Shown: one piece after another, positions 43,130 to 51,223 of the stretch
Layout of the letters: every line of letters starts with the position of its first letter
Numbering within the stretch: position 1 is the first letter of the stretch
From: an uncultured Nocardioides sp.
GTDB taxonomy: Bacteria; Actinomycetota; Actinomycetes; Propionibacteriales; Nocardioidaceae
Direction of reading: 5' to 3'
Assembly (NCBI RefSeq): GCF_947488515.1
Contig: NZ_CANKZF010000001.1
Span: 62,001 to 126,000, forward strand
Length of the DNA stretch: 64,000 nt
The notes under the pieces: generated by a model
Told to the model about the DNA's origin: nothing
Databases searched by the model: none
The model's input: only the letters and a program-made list of their open reading frames with translations
Translations under genes and position numbers: made by a program

Positions 43130-44016
43130 GGCGTGCTCCGGTAGGCGTCGAGGAACAGCTCCTCCAGGGTGGGCGGTGAGCTGGTCAGCGAGACCACCCC
43201 GGCGTGGTGGAGGGCGCTCAGGAGAGGCGGCAGTCCGGAGGGGTCGACCGAGGCGGAGACCACGCGCCCGTCGACCGTGACGTCGTGGACGCCGTCCAGC
43301 CCCGCGAGGTCGGGGACCGGACCCGAGACCTCGGCCCGGACCCGGTTGCGCCGGAGGTGGCGCAGCTCCTCGAGCGACCCCGACTCGACCGTCCGGCCGC
43401 TGCGGATGATCGTCACCCGGTCCGCCAGCCGCTCGACCTCGCTGAGGATGTGGCTCGAGAGCAGGACGGTCGTGCCAGCGGCCTTGTGCTCGGCGAGGCA
43501 CTCGTTGAAGACCTGCTCCATCAGCGGGTCCAGCCCCGAGGTGGGCTCGTCGAGGATCAGCAGGTCGGTGGGCGCAGCGAACGCGGCGACGAGGGCGACC
43601 TTCTGCCGATTGCCCTTGGAGTAGGCACGCCCCTTCTTCGTGGGGTCCAGCTCGAACCGCTCCAGCAGGTCGTCCCGACGCGTTGAGCGTGGGTCGAGGT
43701 CACGCATCCGCAGGAGCAGGTCGATGGTCTCGCCGCCGGACAGGTTGGGCCAGACGCTGACGTCGCCGGGCACGTAGGCCAGGCGCCGGTGGATGTCCGT
43801 GGCATCTCGCCACGGGTCCAGCCCGAACACCGACGCGGCGCCGCCGTTGCTGCGCAGCAGACCGAGCAGCACCCGGATCGTGGTGGACTTGCCCGCTCCG
43901 TTGGGTCCGAGGAAGCCGTGCACCTCGCCCGGCGCGACCTCGAGGTCGAGGCCGTCGAGGGCGCGTGCACTGCCGAAGGTCTTGACGAGGCCGCGGACCT
44001 CGATGGTGCTGCTCAC
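43126..44016 (-). CDS. ABC exporter ATP-binding protein
   Basis: A 296-residue ATPase subunit for the permease that follows. Walker [11 protein letters not shown] near 38, Q-loop-region [21 protein letters not shown], signature [15 protein letters not shown], Walker [13 protein letters not shown] and H-loop [14 protein letters not shown] are present. The YSKGNRQK signature is typical of this antibiotic-exporter group. It starts with GTG with TTGAGG upstream. It forms a two-gene operon with the 521-residue permease. Confidence 0.92.
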   Translation of the reverse strand: MSSTIEVRGLVKTFGSARALDGLDLEVAPGEVHGFLGPNGAGKSTTIRVLLGLLRSNGGAASVFGLDPWRDATDIHRRLAYVPGDVSVWPNLSGGETIDLLLRMRDLDPRSTRRDDLLERFELDPTKKGRAYSKGNRQKVALVAAFAAPTDLLILDEPTSGLDPLMEQVFNECLAEHKAAGTTVLLSSHILSEVERLADRVTIIRSGRTVESGSLEELRHLRRNRVRAEVSGPVPDLAGLDGVHDVTVDGRVVSASVDPSGLPPLLSALHHAGVVSLTSSPPTLEELFLDAYRSTP

Positions 44017-44052
44017 GACCTCAACCGTACGGCGTCAGCGCCCCCACGTGCG

Positions 44053-44658
44053 TCAGGCGTTGGTCACGTCGACGGCGACCGACTGCGCGTCCAGGATCGC
44101 CTGGTCCAGCACCGCCCGCCGCGGGTCGGGCACCGCCAGCCACGGGTCCACGACCGTGACCGACGACAGCCGTTGGTCGGTCAGCACTGCGTCGACCGCA
44201 GCGTGGTCGCCGCCGGCCACCACGAGGCGTACGACGCCGAGGATCCGCGCCGCATGGTCGGCGGCCGCCTCGTAGGCCTGCCGCGCCTGGTTGTCGCGGC
44301 GACGGGCGAAGCGCTGCTGGCTCTGGCCCCCGGCCTTGGTGCGCCCCTGCACGTGCCGCTGGCCGATCTTGTGCTCGACGAGGGCGACGCCGCCCATCCG
44401 GGCGACGGCGAAGCCGCCCTTGCGCACGAGCAGCACGCCCCACTCCCCCGGCGCCTGGGCTGCCGCCGCGAAGTCGGCGGCCTCGGGCGGGCCGTCGTAC
44501 GCCCTCGCGAAGGGCAGCCGGGCCGCGAAGTGCGAGCCGTCGACCGCCTGCCCGCGGAGCGCGCCGTCGGCGACCGTGAGGTCAGCACCGCCGTGGCCGG
44601 TGGCGAAGTTGGCGACCCACCGCTCCCAGCGCACGGCGGGGACCAGGACGGACGGCAC
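44053..44658 (-). CDS. acVLRF1-type peptidyl-tRNA hydrolase (Vms1-like release factor)
   Basis: A 201-residue protein of the actinobacterial VLRF1 group, related to the Vms1/eRF1 release-factor fold and predicted to free nascent chains from stalled 60S-like or 50S complexes. The diagnostic loop is GRTKAGGQSQQR at 105-116, whose GGQ-S resembles the catalytic GGQ of release factors, followed by a basic helix FARRRDNQARQAYEAAADHA. GTG lies six bases after TAGGGT (44665-44670). Downstream in the same gene direction is the ABC exporter, and upstream are NYN, ASCH and nucleotidyltransferase genes. Confidence 0.85.
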   Translation of the reverse strand: MPSVLVPAVRWERWVANFATGHGGADLTVADGALRGQAVDGSHFAARLPFARAYDGPPEAADFAAAAQAPGEWGVLLVRKGGFAVARMGGVALVEHKIGQRHVQGRTKAGGQSQQRFARRRDNQARQAYEAAADHAARILGVVRLVVAGGDHAAVDAVLTDQRLSSVTVVDPWLAVPDPRRAVLDQAILDAQSVAVDVTNA

Positions 44659-44699
44659 GGCCCGACCCTATGCCGAGGAGGCGTGCGCAGCGGCGAGCC

Positions 44700-45245
44700 T
44701 CAGAGGAAGTCGAGCGGGTCGAACTCGTCGATCGGGATCACGCGCGTGCGCGGGAGCGGCGAGTTGAAGGCGCCGAGGTCGTACTCGAGGTCGAAGATCC
44801 GCAGGCCCGGCAGGTTGCGGAACTGCGCGTTGACGAACTCGGTGAACCCGATGACCCCGACCTGGCGGCTGCCGTCGCACAGGGCCGAGACCTGGTCGAC
44901 GAAGTCGCCGTCGTGGCTGACCAGCACCACGTCGGCCTCGCGGTGGACGAGCGCCTCGGCGGTGCGCTGGATCGCGATGTCGACGATCTTGCCCTCGCCG
45001 CTGAGCGGGATCGGCTTGAACCCGATCGCGAGCAGGGCCTGGACGAAGCTGGTGGGCAGCTCGGTCGTGGCCGCGAGGAAGAACAGACCGGAGACGTCCT
45101 GGTCGAACGCCCGCTCGGCCCACTCCAGGAGCCGGTCCCACCGCGGCCGCTCCTCGGGACGCGGGCGCCGACCCAGGATCGAGGTGCCCAGGGTGGCGTC
45201 GATGTTCTCCCCGTCGACGAGGAGGTAGGTCATCCGCTCAGCCAT
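44700..45245 (-). CDS. NYN-domain (PIN-like) predicted ribonuclease
   Basis: A 181-residue single-domain NYN protein. The acidic active-site residues are seen in YLLVDGENIDATLG near 6-19, KIVDIAIQRTAEAL near 86 and DVVLVSHDGDFVDQV near 104. NYN proteins are Mg-dependent RNases or RNA-processing factors. GGGAGAG lies upstream of the ATG at 45245; an in-frame ATG four codons later is possible. A ~60-base repeat precedes it, and acVLRF1 follows 41 bases later on the same strand. Confidence 0.87.
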   Translation of the reverse strand: MAERMTYLLVDGENIDATLGTSILGRRPRPEERPRWDRLLEWAERAFDQDVSGLFFLAATTELPTSFVQALLAIGFKPIPLSGEGKIVDIAIQRTAEALVHREADVVLVSHDGDFVDQVSALCDGSRQVGVIGFTEFVNAQFRNLPGLRIFDLEYDLGAFNSPLPRTRVIPIDEFDPLDFL

Positions 45246-45279
45246 GCGAGGACTCTCCCACACGCGGACGGGCGGGGTG

Positions 45280-45340
45280 CGGGGTCCCCGCAGCGTTGTT
45301 CGGGGGAGCGAAGCGGAGGAGAAGAACGTCGTGGGGTGGC
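45280..45340 (-). repeat. Intercistronic repeat, copy B
   Basis: Read on the minus strand, this matches copy A (2583-2648) and copy C (56273-56333): CCACCCCACGACGTTC, CTCCGCTTCGCTC, CCGAACAACG and GGGGACCCCG. It lies between the ASCH gene and the NYN gene in their common direction. Confidence 0.7.
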
Positions 45341-45343
45341 CAC

Positions 45344-45742
45344 TCAGGGCTGGTAGACGACCTTGAACGACTCGGTCAGGTCGTCGCCGGTGAGGCTCAC
45401 GTCGCTGACCTCGACGAGAGCGCGCGGTCGGCCGGAGCCGTCGCAGAGGATCGAGAGCACGCCGGGCTGCGGGAGGTCGCCGGCGTAGTCGGCCACCGCG
45501 GCGGTCGTGCTCCCCTGCTCGTCGGCGAGCACCGACTCGACGTAGGTGTCGGACTCCTCCGCCGACTCGCCGTACGCCCACGCCGGAGGCGGCACGGACT
45601 CCAGCGTCGTCGGCCCGAAGTAGGTCGGAGCGGCGTTGAGCTTGGCGTGGAAGCGGGCGAGGTCCCAGAAGACCCGCAGCTCCTCGTGGTCGAACTCGAC
45701 CTCGGACGGCTCGACGTTGCTGGGCTCGACCTCGGGATCCAT
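45344..45742 (-). CDS. ASCH-domain protein
   Basis: A 132-residue protein resembling ASCH/YhfF-type domains, which have a PUA-like fold and bind RNA or nucleotides. FWDLARFHAKLN near 25 and LPQPGVLSILCDGSGRPRALVEVSDVSL near 88-115 fit the pattern in which a barrel strand ends at G-x-P. The first ~20 residues are acidic. The ATG lies six bases after TACCCT (45749-45754). The match is by pattern only and is less certain than for its neighbours. Confidence 0.68.
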   Translation of the reverse strand: MDPEVEPSNVEPSEVEFDHEELRVFWDLARFHAKLNAAPTYFGPTTLESVPPPAWAYGESAEESDTYVESVLADEQGSTTAAVADYAGDLPQPGVLSILCDGSGRPRALVEVSDVSLTGDDLTESFKVVYQP

Positions 45743-45759
45743 GCCCGAAGGGTAGCCAG

Positions 45760-46542
45760 TCAGGCCACGGCGGCGACGTAGGCCGCGTAGTCCCGCGCCG
45801 CCTCCATCGAACCCGGGCGCGGTGGCGCCTCCGGGTCGAGACCGAGGTCGCGGTCGGCGAGCACCTGCTGCAGCAGCGGTCGCCAGCCGGGGTCACCGTG
45901 CACCATCACCCACCGCAGCGCGTCGCGCTTGCTGGCCACCTCGCCGGTGCGGATCGTGTAGAGGCTGCGACTGGCCTGGACGACGAGGTAGCGCTGGCAC
46001 CACGCGATGCTCGACGGGCACCAACCCAGGACGTCGTCGGTGAGCGTCGCGAGCCCCGCCCGCGCGCTCTCACGGAGCACGTCGTCGGGGACGGGTTCCA
46101 TCAGCTGCACCGGGCACGGGCCGACGAGCGTGATGCCGTGCTCGCGCAGGATCCAGCGGGTCCATGGCTGGTTGCAGTGCTCCGACCACGCCATGACGTC
46201 GGAGCCGTGGTCGACGTAGAGCCACTCCCGGCCCAGCCCGGCCACGGTGGCGAGGTCGCCGGCGACGGCGTACGAGCCCTCGAGGTGGCCGTGCCAGAAA
46301 CCGTCTCGGTGTGGCAGGTCGGCGTGGAGCCGACGCAGCGCGGCCTCCTGCTCCGCGTCGGGCCGCTCCCCCACCACGACGATGAAGTCGCAGTCGCTGT
46401 GCAGGTCACCTGCCCCGAGCGCGAACGACCCCTGCAGGTAGGCGCCGACGAACGACTCGCCGAGCGCCTCCTGGGCGCCCGTCACGAGGTCGTGCAGCAC
46501 GCCGTTGAGCTCGGCGTAGCGCGTGGGGTGGGGGTTGAGCAC
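45760..46542 (-). CDS. Nucleotidyltransferase with DUF4111-like C-terminus
   Basis: A 260-residue protein of the ANT/streptomycin-adenylyltransferase type. The polymerase-beta motif is GSFALGAGDLHSDCDF near 45 (G-S-x10-D-x-D), then a helical domain with CQRYLVVQASRSLYTIRTGEVASKRDALRW, typical of DUF4111. It is similar in form to aminoglycoside adenylyltransferases, but a resistance role is not shown. GTG at 46542 is the first plausible in-frame start; no ribosome binding site is visible, so the start is uncertain. Confidence 0.8.
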   Translation of the reverse strand: MLNPHPTRYAELNGVLHDLVTGAQEALGESFVGAYLQGSFALGAGDLHSDCDFIVVVGERPDAEQEAALRRLHADLPHRDGFWHGHLEGSYAVAGDLATVAGLGREWLYVDHGSDVMAWSEHCNQPWTRWILREHGITLVGPCPVQLMEPVPDDVLRESARAGLATLTDDVLGWCPSSIAWCQRYLVVQASRSLYTIRTGEVASKRDALRWVMVHGDPGWRPLLQQVLADRDLGLDPEAPPRPGSMEAARDYAAYVAAVA

Positions 46543-46589
46543 GGATGGAGTGTGCGCCTCGACATCACTGCTCCGCCATGGAATATCGG

Positions 46590-46639
46590 GCGGTGCGTCA
46601 GCCACATTCCGTGCGGCGAGAGTGTGGCTGGCGCACCGC
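46590..46639. repeat. REP-like palindrome, copy 1
   Basis: GCGGTGCG and TCAGCCACA pair with TGTGGCTG and CGCACCGC in a near-perfect long hairpin. The AGCCACATTCCG core is shared with the hairpin at 46683-46712, indicating one short palindromic family in tandem. Confidence 0.65.
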
Positions 46640-46682
46640 TCGCGCGCGTGTCGTACGTCGCCGCGCCAGCGGGCGGTGGCTG

Positions 46683-46712
46683 AGCCACATTCCGCGCGAG
46701 CGGAATGTGGCT
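46683..46712 (-). terminator. SUF operon terminator hairpin (REP-like copy 2)
   Basis: AGCCACATTCCGC (46683-46695) pairs perfectly with GCGGAATGTGGCT (46700-46712) around a 4-base loop, 13 bp in all. It lies 10 bases after the stop of sufT in the direction of transcription, so it is well placed to end the SUF message or protect its 3' end. No U-tract follows. Confidence 0.65.
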
Positions 46713-46722
46713 GGCGCACCGC

Positions 46723-47106
46723 TCAGACGTTGAAGCCGAGCGCCCGGAGCTGCTCGCGGCCGTCGTCGGTGATCTTGTCCGGGCCCCACGGCGGCATCCA
46801 GACCCAGTTGATCGCGACGTCGCCGACCAGGCCCTCGAGGGCCGACTCGGTCTGGTCGGTGATCACGTCGGTCAGCGGGCAGGCCGCCGAGGTGAGGGTC
46901 ATGTCGAGGACGGCGTTGCTGTGCTCGTCGAGGTGCACGCCGTAGACGAGACCGAGGTCGACGACGTTGATGCCGAGCTCGGGGTCGACGACGTCCTTCA
47001 TCGCCTCGGTCACGTCGTCGACGGTCACCGTCGCCGTGCCACCGCCCTGCCCGGCCTCGGGCACGTCGGGGAGGTCGCCGTGGTCGATGCCCTGGGAGTT
47101 GGTCAT
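46723..47106 (-). CDS. sufT: MIP18/DUF59 iron-sulfur assembly factor SufT
   Basis: A 127-residue protein, last gene of the SUF operon. The DUF59 motif DPELGINVVDLGLVYGV lies near 42-58, and MTLTSAACPLTDVI carries the conserved Cys. SufT/MIP18 proteins help deliver or mature Fe-S clusters in target proteins. The C-terminal WMPPWGPDKITDDGREQLRALGF is family-typical. ATG overlaps the sufU stop (ATGA). The first ~25 residues are a polar extension. Confidence 0.92.
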   Translation of the reverse strand: MTNSQGIDHGDLPDVPEAGQGGGTATVTVDDVTEAMKDVVDPELGINVVDLGLVYGVHLDEHSNAVLDMTLTSAACPLTDVITDQTESALEGLVGDVAINWVWMPPWGPDKITDDGREQLRALGFNV

Positions 47107-47558
47107 GAGGGGGCTCCTTCTGATTGGGCCTGGGCGGTCGCGTCCTTCCACGCCATCCAGGAGAGCAGCGCGCACTTCACGCGCGCGGGGAACTTGGCGA
47201 CACCGGCGAACGCGATGCCGTCCTCGAGGACGTCCTCGTCGGGCTCCACCTGTCCCTTGCCCTGCATGAGCTCGAGGAACGTCTGGTGGATCTGCATCGC
47301 CTCGTCGACGGGCTTGCCGATCACGAGGTCGGTCAGCACGGACGCCGACGCCTGCGAGATGGAGCAGCCAACGGAGTCGTAGGACACGTCCTCGACCACG
47401 CCGTCGGACAGGTGGACGCGCAGCGTCACCTCGTCGCCGCAGGTCGGGTTGACGTGGTGCACCTCGGACTCGAACGGGTCGCGCAGGCCCTTGTGGTGCG
47501 GGTTCTTGTAGTGGTCCAGGATGATCTCCTGGTAGAGCGCGTCGAGGTCGGTGCTCAT
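47103..47558 (-). CDS. sufU: SufU iron-sulfur scaffold/sulfurtransferase
   Basis: A 151-residue IscU-like protein that accepts persulfide sulfur from SufS in actinobacteria and firmicutes. The zinc/sulfur ligands Cys40 and Asp42 (PTCGDEV), Cys65 (SVGCSISQAS) and Cys129 (RVKCALLSW) are all conserved. The insertion between the second and third Cys distinguishes SufU from IscU. It is translationally coupled at both ends, with four-base overlaps with sufS upstream and sufT downstream. Confidence 0.95.
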   Translation of the reverse strand: MSTDLDALYQEIILDHYKNPHHKGLRDPFESEVHHVNPTCGDEVTLRVHLSDGVVEDVSYDSVGCSISQASASVLTDLVIGKPVDEAMQIHQTFLELMQGKGQVEPDEDVLEDGIAFAGVAKFPARVKCALLSWMAWKDATAQAQSEGAPS

Positions 47559-48793
47559 CCGTCCACCTTGAAGTAGCTGCGGGTGTGGTGGAGGCCCTCG
47601 ACCAGCGCGTCGATCTCGGCCGGCGTCGTGTAGAGGTAGGACGACATCCGGCTCGAGCTCTGGACGCCGAAGCGCGCGTGCGCCGGCTTGGCGCAGTGGT
47701 GGCCGGCCCGGATCGCGATGCCGCGCGAGTCGAGGACCTGCGCGATGTCGTGCGGGTGGACACCTGCGAGCTCGAAGCTGATCGCCCCGCCGCGCTGCGC
47801 GGCGTCGAGCGGACCGAGGACCGTCAGGCCCGGCACGGACTGCAGGCCCGCGAGGGCGTAGGCCGTGATCGCCTGCTCGTGACGGTGGATCGCGTCGAGA
47901 CCGATGTGGCGGAGGTAGTCGACCGCTGCGCCCAGGCCGACGGCCTCGACGATCGGCGGGGTGCCGGCCTCGAAGCGGTGCGGCACCTTGGCGTACGTCG
48001 ACCGCGCCATGGTCACGGTCTCGATCATCTCGCCGCCGCCGTGGAAGGGAGGCAGCTCGTTGAGGAGCTCCTCACGCCCCCACAGGACGCCGATCCCCGT
48101 CGGGCCGGTCACCTTGTGGCCGGTGAAGACCAAGAAGTCGCACCCGGTCGCCTGGACGTCGACCGGCAGCTGCGGCGCGGCCTGCGAGGCGTCGATGACC
48201 GACAGGGCGCCCACGGACTTCGCGCGGGCGACGAGGTCGGTGACCGGGTTGATCGTGCCGAGCATGTTGGACACCCAGGTGAACGCGACGACCTTGGTGC
48301 GCTCGTCGACCAGCTGGTCGGCGTTCGACAGGTCGAGGTGGCCGTCGTCGGTGAGCCCGAACCAGCGCAGCTCGGCGCCCGAGCGCTCGCAGGCCAGCTG
48401 CCACGACACGATGTTGGAGTGGTGCTCCATCTCGGTGATCACGACGTTGTCGCCGGGACCGAGGTCGATCGTGCGAGCCAGCAGGTTGAGCGCCTCGGTG
48501 GCGTTCTTGGTGAAGATCACCTCGTTGCGCGACGGCGCGTTGAGGAAGCTCGTGACCTGGTCGCGTGCCGCCTCGTAGGCCTCCGTCGACTCCGCGCCGA
48601 GCTGGTGCATGGCGCGGGCGACGTTGGCGTTGTGCCGCTCGAGGTGGTCGACCATCGTGTCGATGACGACCTGCGGCTTCTGCGAGGTGTTGGCGCTGTC
48701 GAGGTAGACCAGCGGCACTCCGCCCGCGAGCGTGCGCTCGAGGATCGGGAAGTCCTTGCGGATCACGTCGAGATCCGGAAGCAGTCCTTCCAT
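47555..48793 (-). CDS. sufS: Cysteine desulfurase SufS
   Basis: A 412-residue group II PLP-dependent desulfurase supplying sulfur for Fe-S assembly. The PLP lysine is Lys227 in FTGHKVTGPTG, and the catalytic cysteine is Cys367 in AGHHCAKPAH. MEHHSNIVSWQL near 122 and FTWVSNMLG near 171 are family-typical. It starts 32 bases after sufC, with GAGAGGAG-type sequence upstream, and overlaps sufU by four bases. Confidence 0.96.
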   Translation of the reverse strand: MEGLLPDLDVIRKDFPILERTLAGGVPLVYLDSANTSQKPQVVIDTMVDHLERHNANVARAMHQLGAESTEAYEAARDQVTSFLNAPSRNEVIFTKNATEALNLLARTIDLGPGDNVVITEMEHHSNIVSWQLACERSGAELRWFGLTDDGHLDLSNADQLVDERTKVVAFTWVSNMLGTINPVTDLVARAKSVGALSVIDASQAAPQLPVDVQATGCDFLVFTGHKVTGPTGIGVLWGREELLNELPPFHGGGEMIETVTMARSTYAKVPHRFEAGTPPIVEAVGLGAAVDYLRHIGLDAIHRHEQAITAYALAGLQSVPGLTVLGPLDAAQRGGAISFELAGVHPHDIAQVLDSRGIAIRAGHHCAKPAHARFGVQSSSRMSSYLYTTPAEIDALVEGLHHTRSYFKVDG

Positions 48794-48825
48794 CGTGGTC
48801 TCCTCTCTCGTTCCGGCGGTGTTGC

Positions 48826-49587
48826 TCAGACCTGCGCGGCCTTGAGGTAGCGGTCGTAGCCCTCGGCCTCGAGCTGGTCGGCGAGCTCCTTGCCGCCGGA
48901 CTCGGCGACCTTGCCGTCGACGAACACGTGGACGTAGTCGGGCTCGATGTAGCGCAGGATGCGGGTGTAGTGGGTGATGAGCAGGACACCCTTGCCCTCG
49001 CGCTCGCGGAAGCGGTTGACGCCCTCGGAGACGATCTTCAGCGCGTCGATGTCGAGACCCGAGTCGGTCTCGTCGAGCACCGCGACCTTGGGGTCGAGCA
49101 GCTCGAGCTGGGCGATCTCGTGGCGCTTCTTCTCGCCGCCCGAGAACCCCTCGTTGACGCTCCGCGTGCCGAAGGACGGGTCGAGGTTGAGCCGCTCGAG
49201 TGCGCCGTTGACGTCCTTGACCCACGTGCGCAGCTTGGGGGCCTCGCCGTCGATCGCGGTCTTGGCGGTGCGGAGGAAGTTCGACACCGAGACGCCCGGG
49301 ACCTCGACGGGGTACTGCATGGCGAGGAACAGGCCCGCGCGGGCACGCTCGTCGACGGAGAGGGACAGCACGTCCTGGCCGTCGAGGGTCACCGAGCCGC
49401 CGGTGATCGTGTACTTCGGGTGCCCGGCGATCGAGTAGGCGAGCGTGGACTTGCCCGAGCCGTTGGGCCCCATGATCGCGTGGGTCTCGCCCTCCTTGAT
49501 GGTGAGGGTGACGCCCTTGAGGATCTCCTTGGGTCCGTCCTCGGTGTCGACGGTGACGTGGAGGTCGGTGATGACGAGCTTGCTCAT
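48826..49587 (-). CDS. sufC: SUF complex ATPase SufC
   Basis: A 253-residue ABC-type ATPase of the SufBCD scaffold complex. Walker A GPNGSGKST near 40, the SufC-specific FLAMQYPVEVPGVSVSNFLR, signature FSGGEKKRHEIAQL, Walker B VAVLDETDSGLDID and H-loop LITHYTRILRYI are present. The Asp-Glu-Thr Walker B variant is characteristic. It overlaps the Rieske gene by four bases. Confidence 0.97.
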   Translation of the reverse strand: MSKLVITDLHVTVDTEDGPKEILKGVTLTIKEGETHAIMGPNGSGKSTLAYSIAGHPKYTITGGSVTLDGQDVLSLSVDERARAGLFLAMQYPVEVPGVSVSNFLRTAKTAIDGEAPKLRTWVKDVNGALERLNLDPSFGTRSVNEGFSGGEKKRHEIAQLELLDPKVAVLDETDSGLDIDALKIVSEGVNRFREREGKGVLLITHYTRILRYIEPDYVHVFVDGKVAESGGKELADQLEAEGYDRYLKAAQV

Positions 49588-49919
49588 GAGGGGGTGACTC
49601 CGTTCAGGGTGGTCTCGGTGTCGACGTACACGTCCGTGCCGCGTACCTCGATGGGGAAGGTGGCGACCGGCTCGGTCGCGGGAAGGTTGGTGGGCTTGCC
49701 GGTGCGGAGGTCGAACATCGACCCGTGCAGCCAGCACTCGATCTGGCAGTCGCCCACCTCGCCCTCGCTGAGGGCGACGGCGGCGTGGCTGCACTCGTTC
49801 TCGAGCGCGAAGACCTCGTCGCCGTCACGGGCGACCACGATCTCGTAGCGGCCGAGGGTCACGGCGAGGCCCTGGTCGGTCCTGACCTCCTCGAGTGCGC
49901 AGGCGCGCTCGAACGCCAT
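49584..49919 (-). CDS. Rieske [2Fe-2S] ferredoxin-like protein in the SUF operon
   Basis: A 111-residue single Rieske domain resembling ring-hydroxylating dioxygenase ferredoxins. The cluster ligands are Cys43/His45 (ECSHA) and Cys62/His65 (CWLHG). There is no signal peptide, so it is cytoplasmic. It sits between sufD and sufC, joined by a TGATG overlap upstream and an ATGA overlap downstream, so it is made together with the scaffold. It could be an electron donor for cluster assembly; that is inference from position. Confidence 0.92.
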   Translation of the reverse strand: MAFERACALEEVRTDQGLAVTLGRYEIVVARDGDEVFALENECSHAAVALSEGEVGDCQIECWLHGSMFDLRTGKPTNLPATEPVATFPIEVRGTDVYVDTETTLNGVTPS

Positions 49920-51142
49920 CAGTCGTCCGACCCGAAGGCGGCGAGCGAGCCGAGGCCCTTGAGGACGTTCTTGGCGAGCTCGGCCTCGACCGTGGTGAGG
50001 AGGCGGTCCTCGATGGAGGGGACGCCGACCTGGCGGATGAGGTCGTTGAAGAAGCCGTGCACGACCAGCCGCTGCGCCTCCTGCTCGGACACGCCGCGCG
50101 ACTGGAGGTAGAACAGCTGCTCGTCGTCGAAGCGCGCGGTGGCGGAGGCGTGCCCGGCACCCTCGATCTCGCCGGTCTCGATCTCGAGGTTGGGGATCGA
50201 GTCGGCCTGGCAGCCGTCGGTGAGGACGAGGTTGCGGTTCTCCTCGTAGGTCTCGATGCCCTCGGCGACCTTGCGGATCAGCACGTTGCCGACCCAGACG
50301 GTGTGCGCCTTCTCGCCCTGAAGCGCGCCCTTGTAGACCGCGTGGGACTTCGTGCGGGGAGCCGTGTGGTCGGCGAAGATCCGGTGCTCGATGTGCTGGC
50401 CGGCGTCGGCGAAGTAGAGGCCGAGCAGCTCGGCCGAGCCGCCGGGACCGTCGTAGGTCACGTTGGCGTCCATCCGCACCAGGTCGCCGCCGAAGGAGAT
50501 CGCGGCGTGCTTGTAGGTCGCGTCGCGACCGACACGGGCCTGGTGGTGCGACAGGTGGACGGCGTCGTCGGCCCAGTCCTGGAGCGAGACGACCGTGACG
50601 TCGGCGCCGTCACCCACCGCGATCTCGACGACCGCGGCGATGGTGGAGGAGCCGGTGTGGTTGAGCACCACGATCGCCTTGCTGTGCGCACCGAACCGCA
50701 TCGCGACGTGACCGGCCTCGGTCACGGCGACGTCCTCGCCGTCGAGGTCGACGACGATGGGCTCGGACACCTCGGTGTCGGCGGGCACGTCGATCAGCAG
50801 GGTCGAGGGGACCTCGGCCAGGACGCGCGCCGCCCAGCGGGTGTTGGGCACGAGGCCGGAGAGGCCGCGCAGGCTGCGGGCCTCGTCGCCGGACACGCCC
50901 TCGATGCGGACACCCTCGGGGGTGTTCCACGTGCACGAGGTCGCGGACCGCATGAACTCGGCGTCGGCGTGCAGGCCCTTGAGCCGCTTGAGCGGCGTGA
51001 AGCGCCAGATCTCCTCGCGGCCGGTCGGGACCTCGTGGTCGGCGACGTCGAACGACCCGGCCGGGTGGAGGTGGCTCTCCACCTTGCCGTGCTCGGGGCC
51101 CTGCTCCAGCGCGGAGCGGACGGAATCAGTGGTGACGGTCAA
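49919..51142 (-). CDS. sufD: SUF scaffold protein SufD
   Basis: A 407-residue subunit of the SufBCD complex. The beta-helix core is recognised by [81 protein letters not shown] and the C-terminal GHASATARFDDEQLFYLQSRGVSEQEAQRL. It lies 82 bases downstream of sufB and overlaps the Rieske gene by one base. Confidence 0.95.
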   Translation of the reverse strand: MTVTTDSVRSALEQGPEHGKVESHLHPAGSFDVADHEVPTGREEIWRFTPLKRLKGLHADAEFMRSATSCTWNTPEGVRIEGVSGDEARSLRGLSGLVPNTRWAARVLAEVPSTLLIDVPADTEVSEPIVVDLDGEDVAVTEAGHVAMRFGAHSKAIVVLNHTGSSTIAAVVEIAVGDGADVTVVSLQDWADDAVHLSHHQARVGRDATYKHAAISFGGDLVRMDANVTYDGPGGSAELLGLYFADAGQHIEHRIFADHTAPRTKSHAVYKGALQGEKAHTVWVGNVLIRKVAEGIETYEENRNLVLTDGCQADSIPNLEIETGEIEGAGHASATARFDDEQLFYLQSRGVSEQEAQRLVVHGFFNDLIRQVGVPSIEDRLLTTVEAELAKNVLKGLGSLAAFGSDD

Positions 51143-51223
51143 AGCTCTACTTTCTCGTTTCGGTCTCGTGACGGTCGCCGGGGCGAGTCGTCACGACCCA
51201 CGGTCAGGCGGCGGGGCGGCAGG

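Noticed and set aside
45760..46542. Calling the nucleotidyltransferase an aminoglycoside-resistance gene
   Set aside because: The fold and motif fit, but similarity at this level does not fix the substrate, and no resistance context is present.
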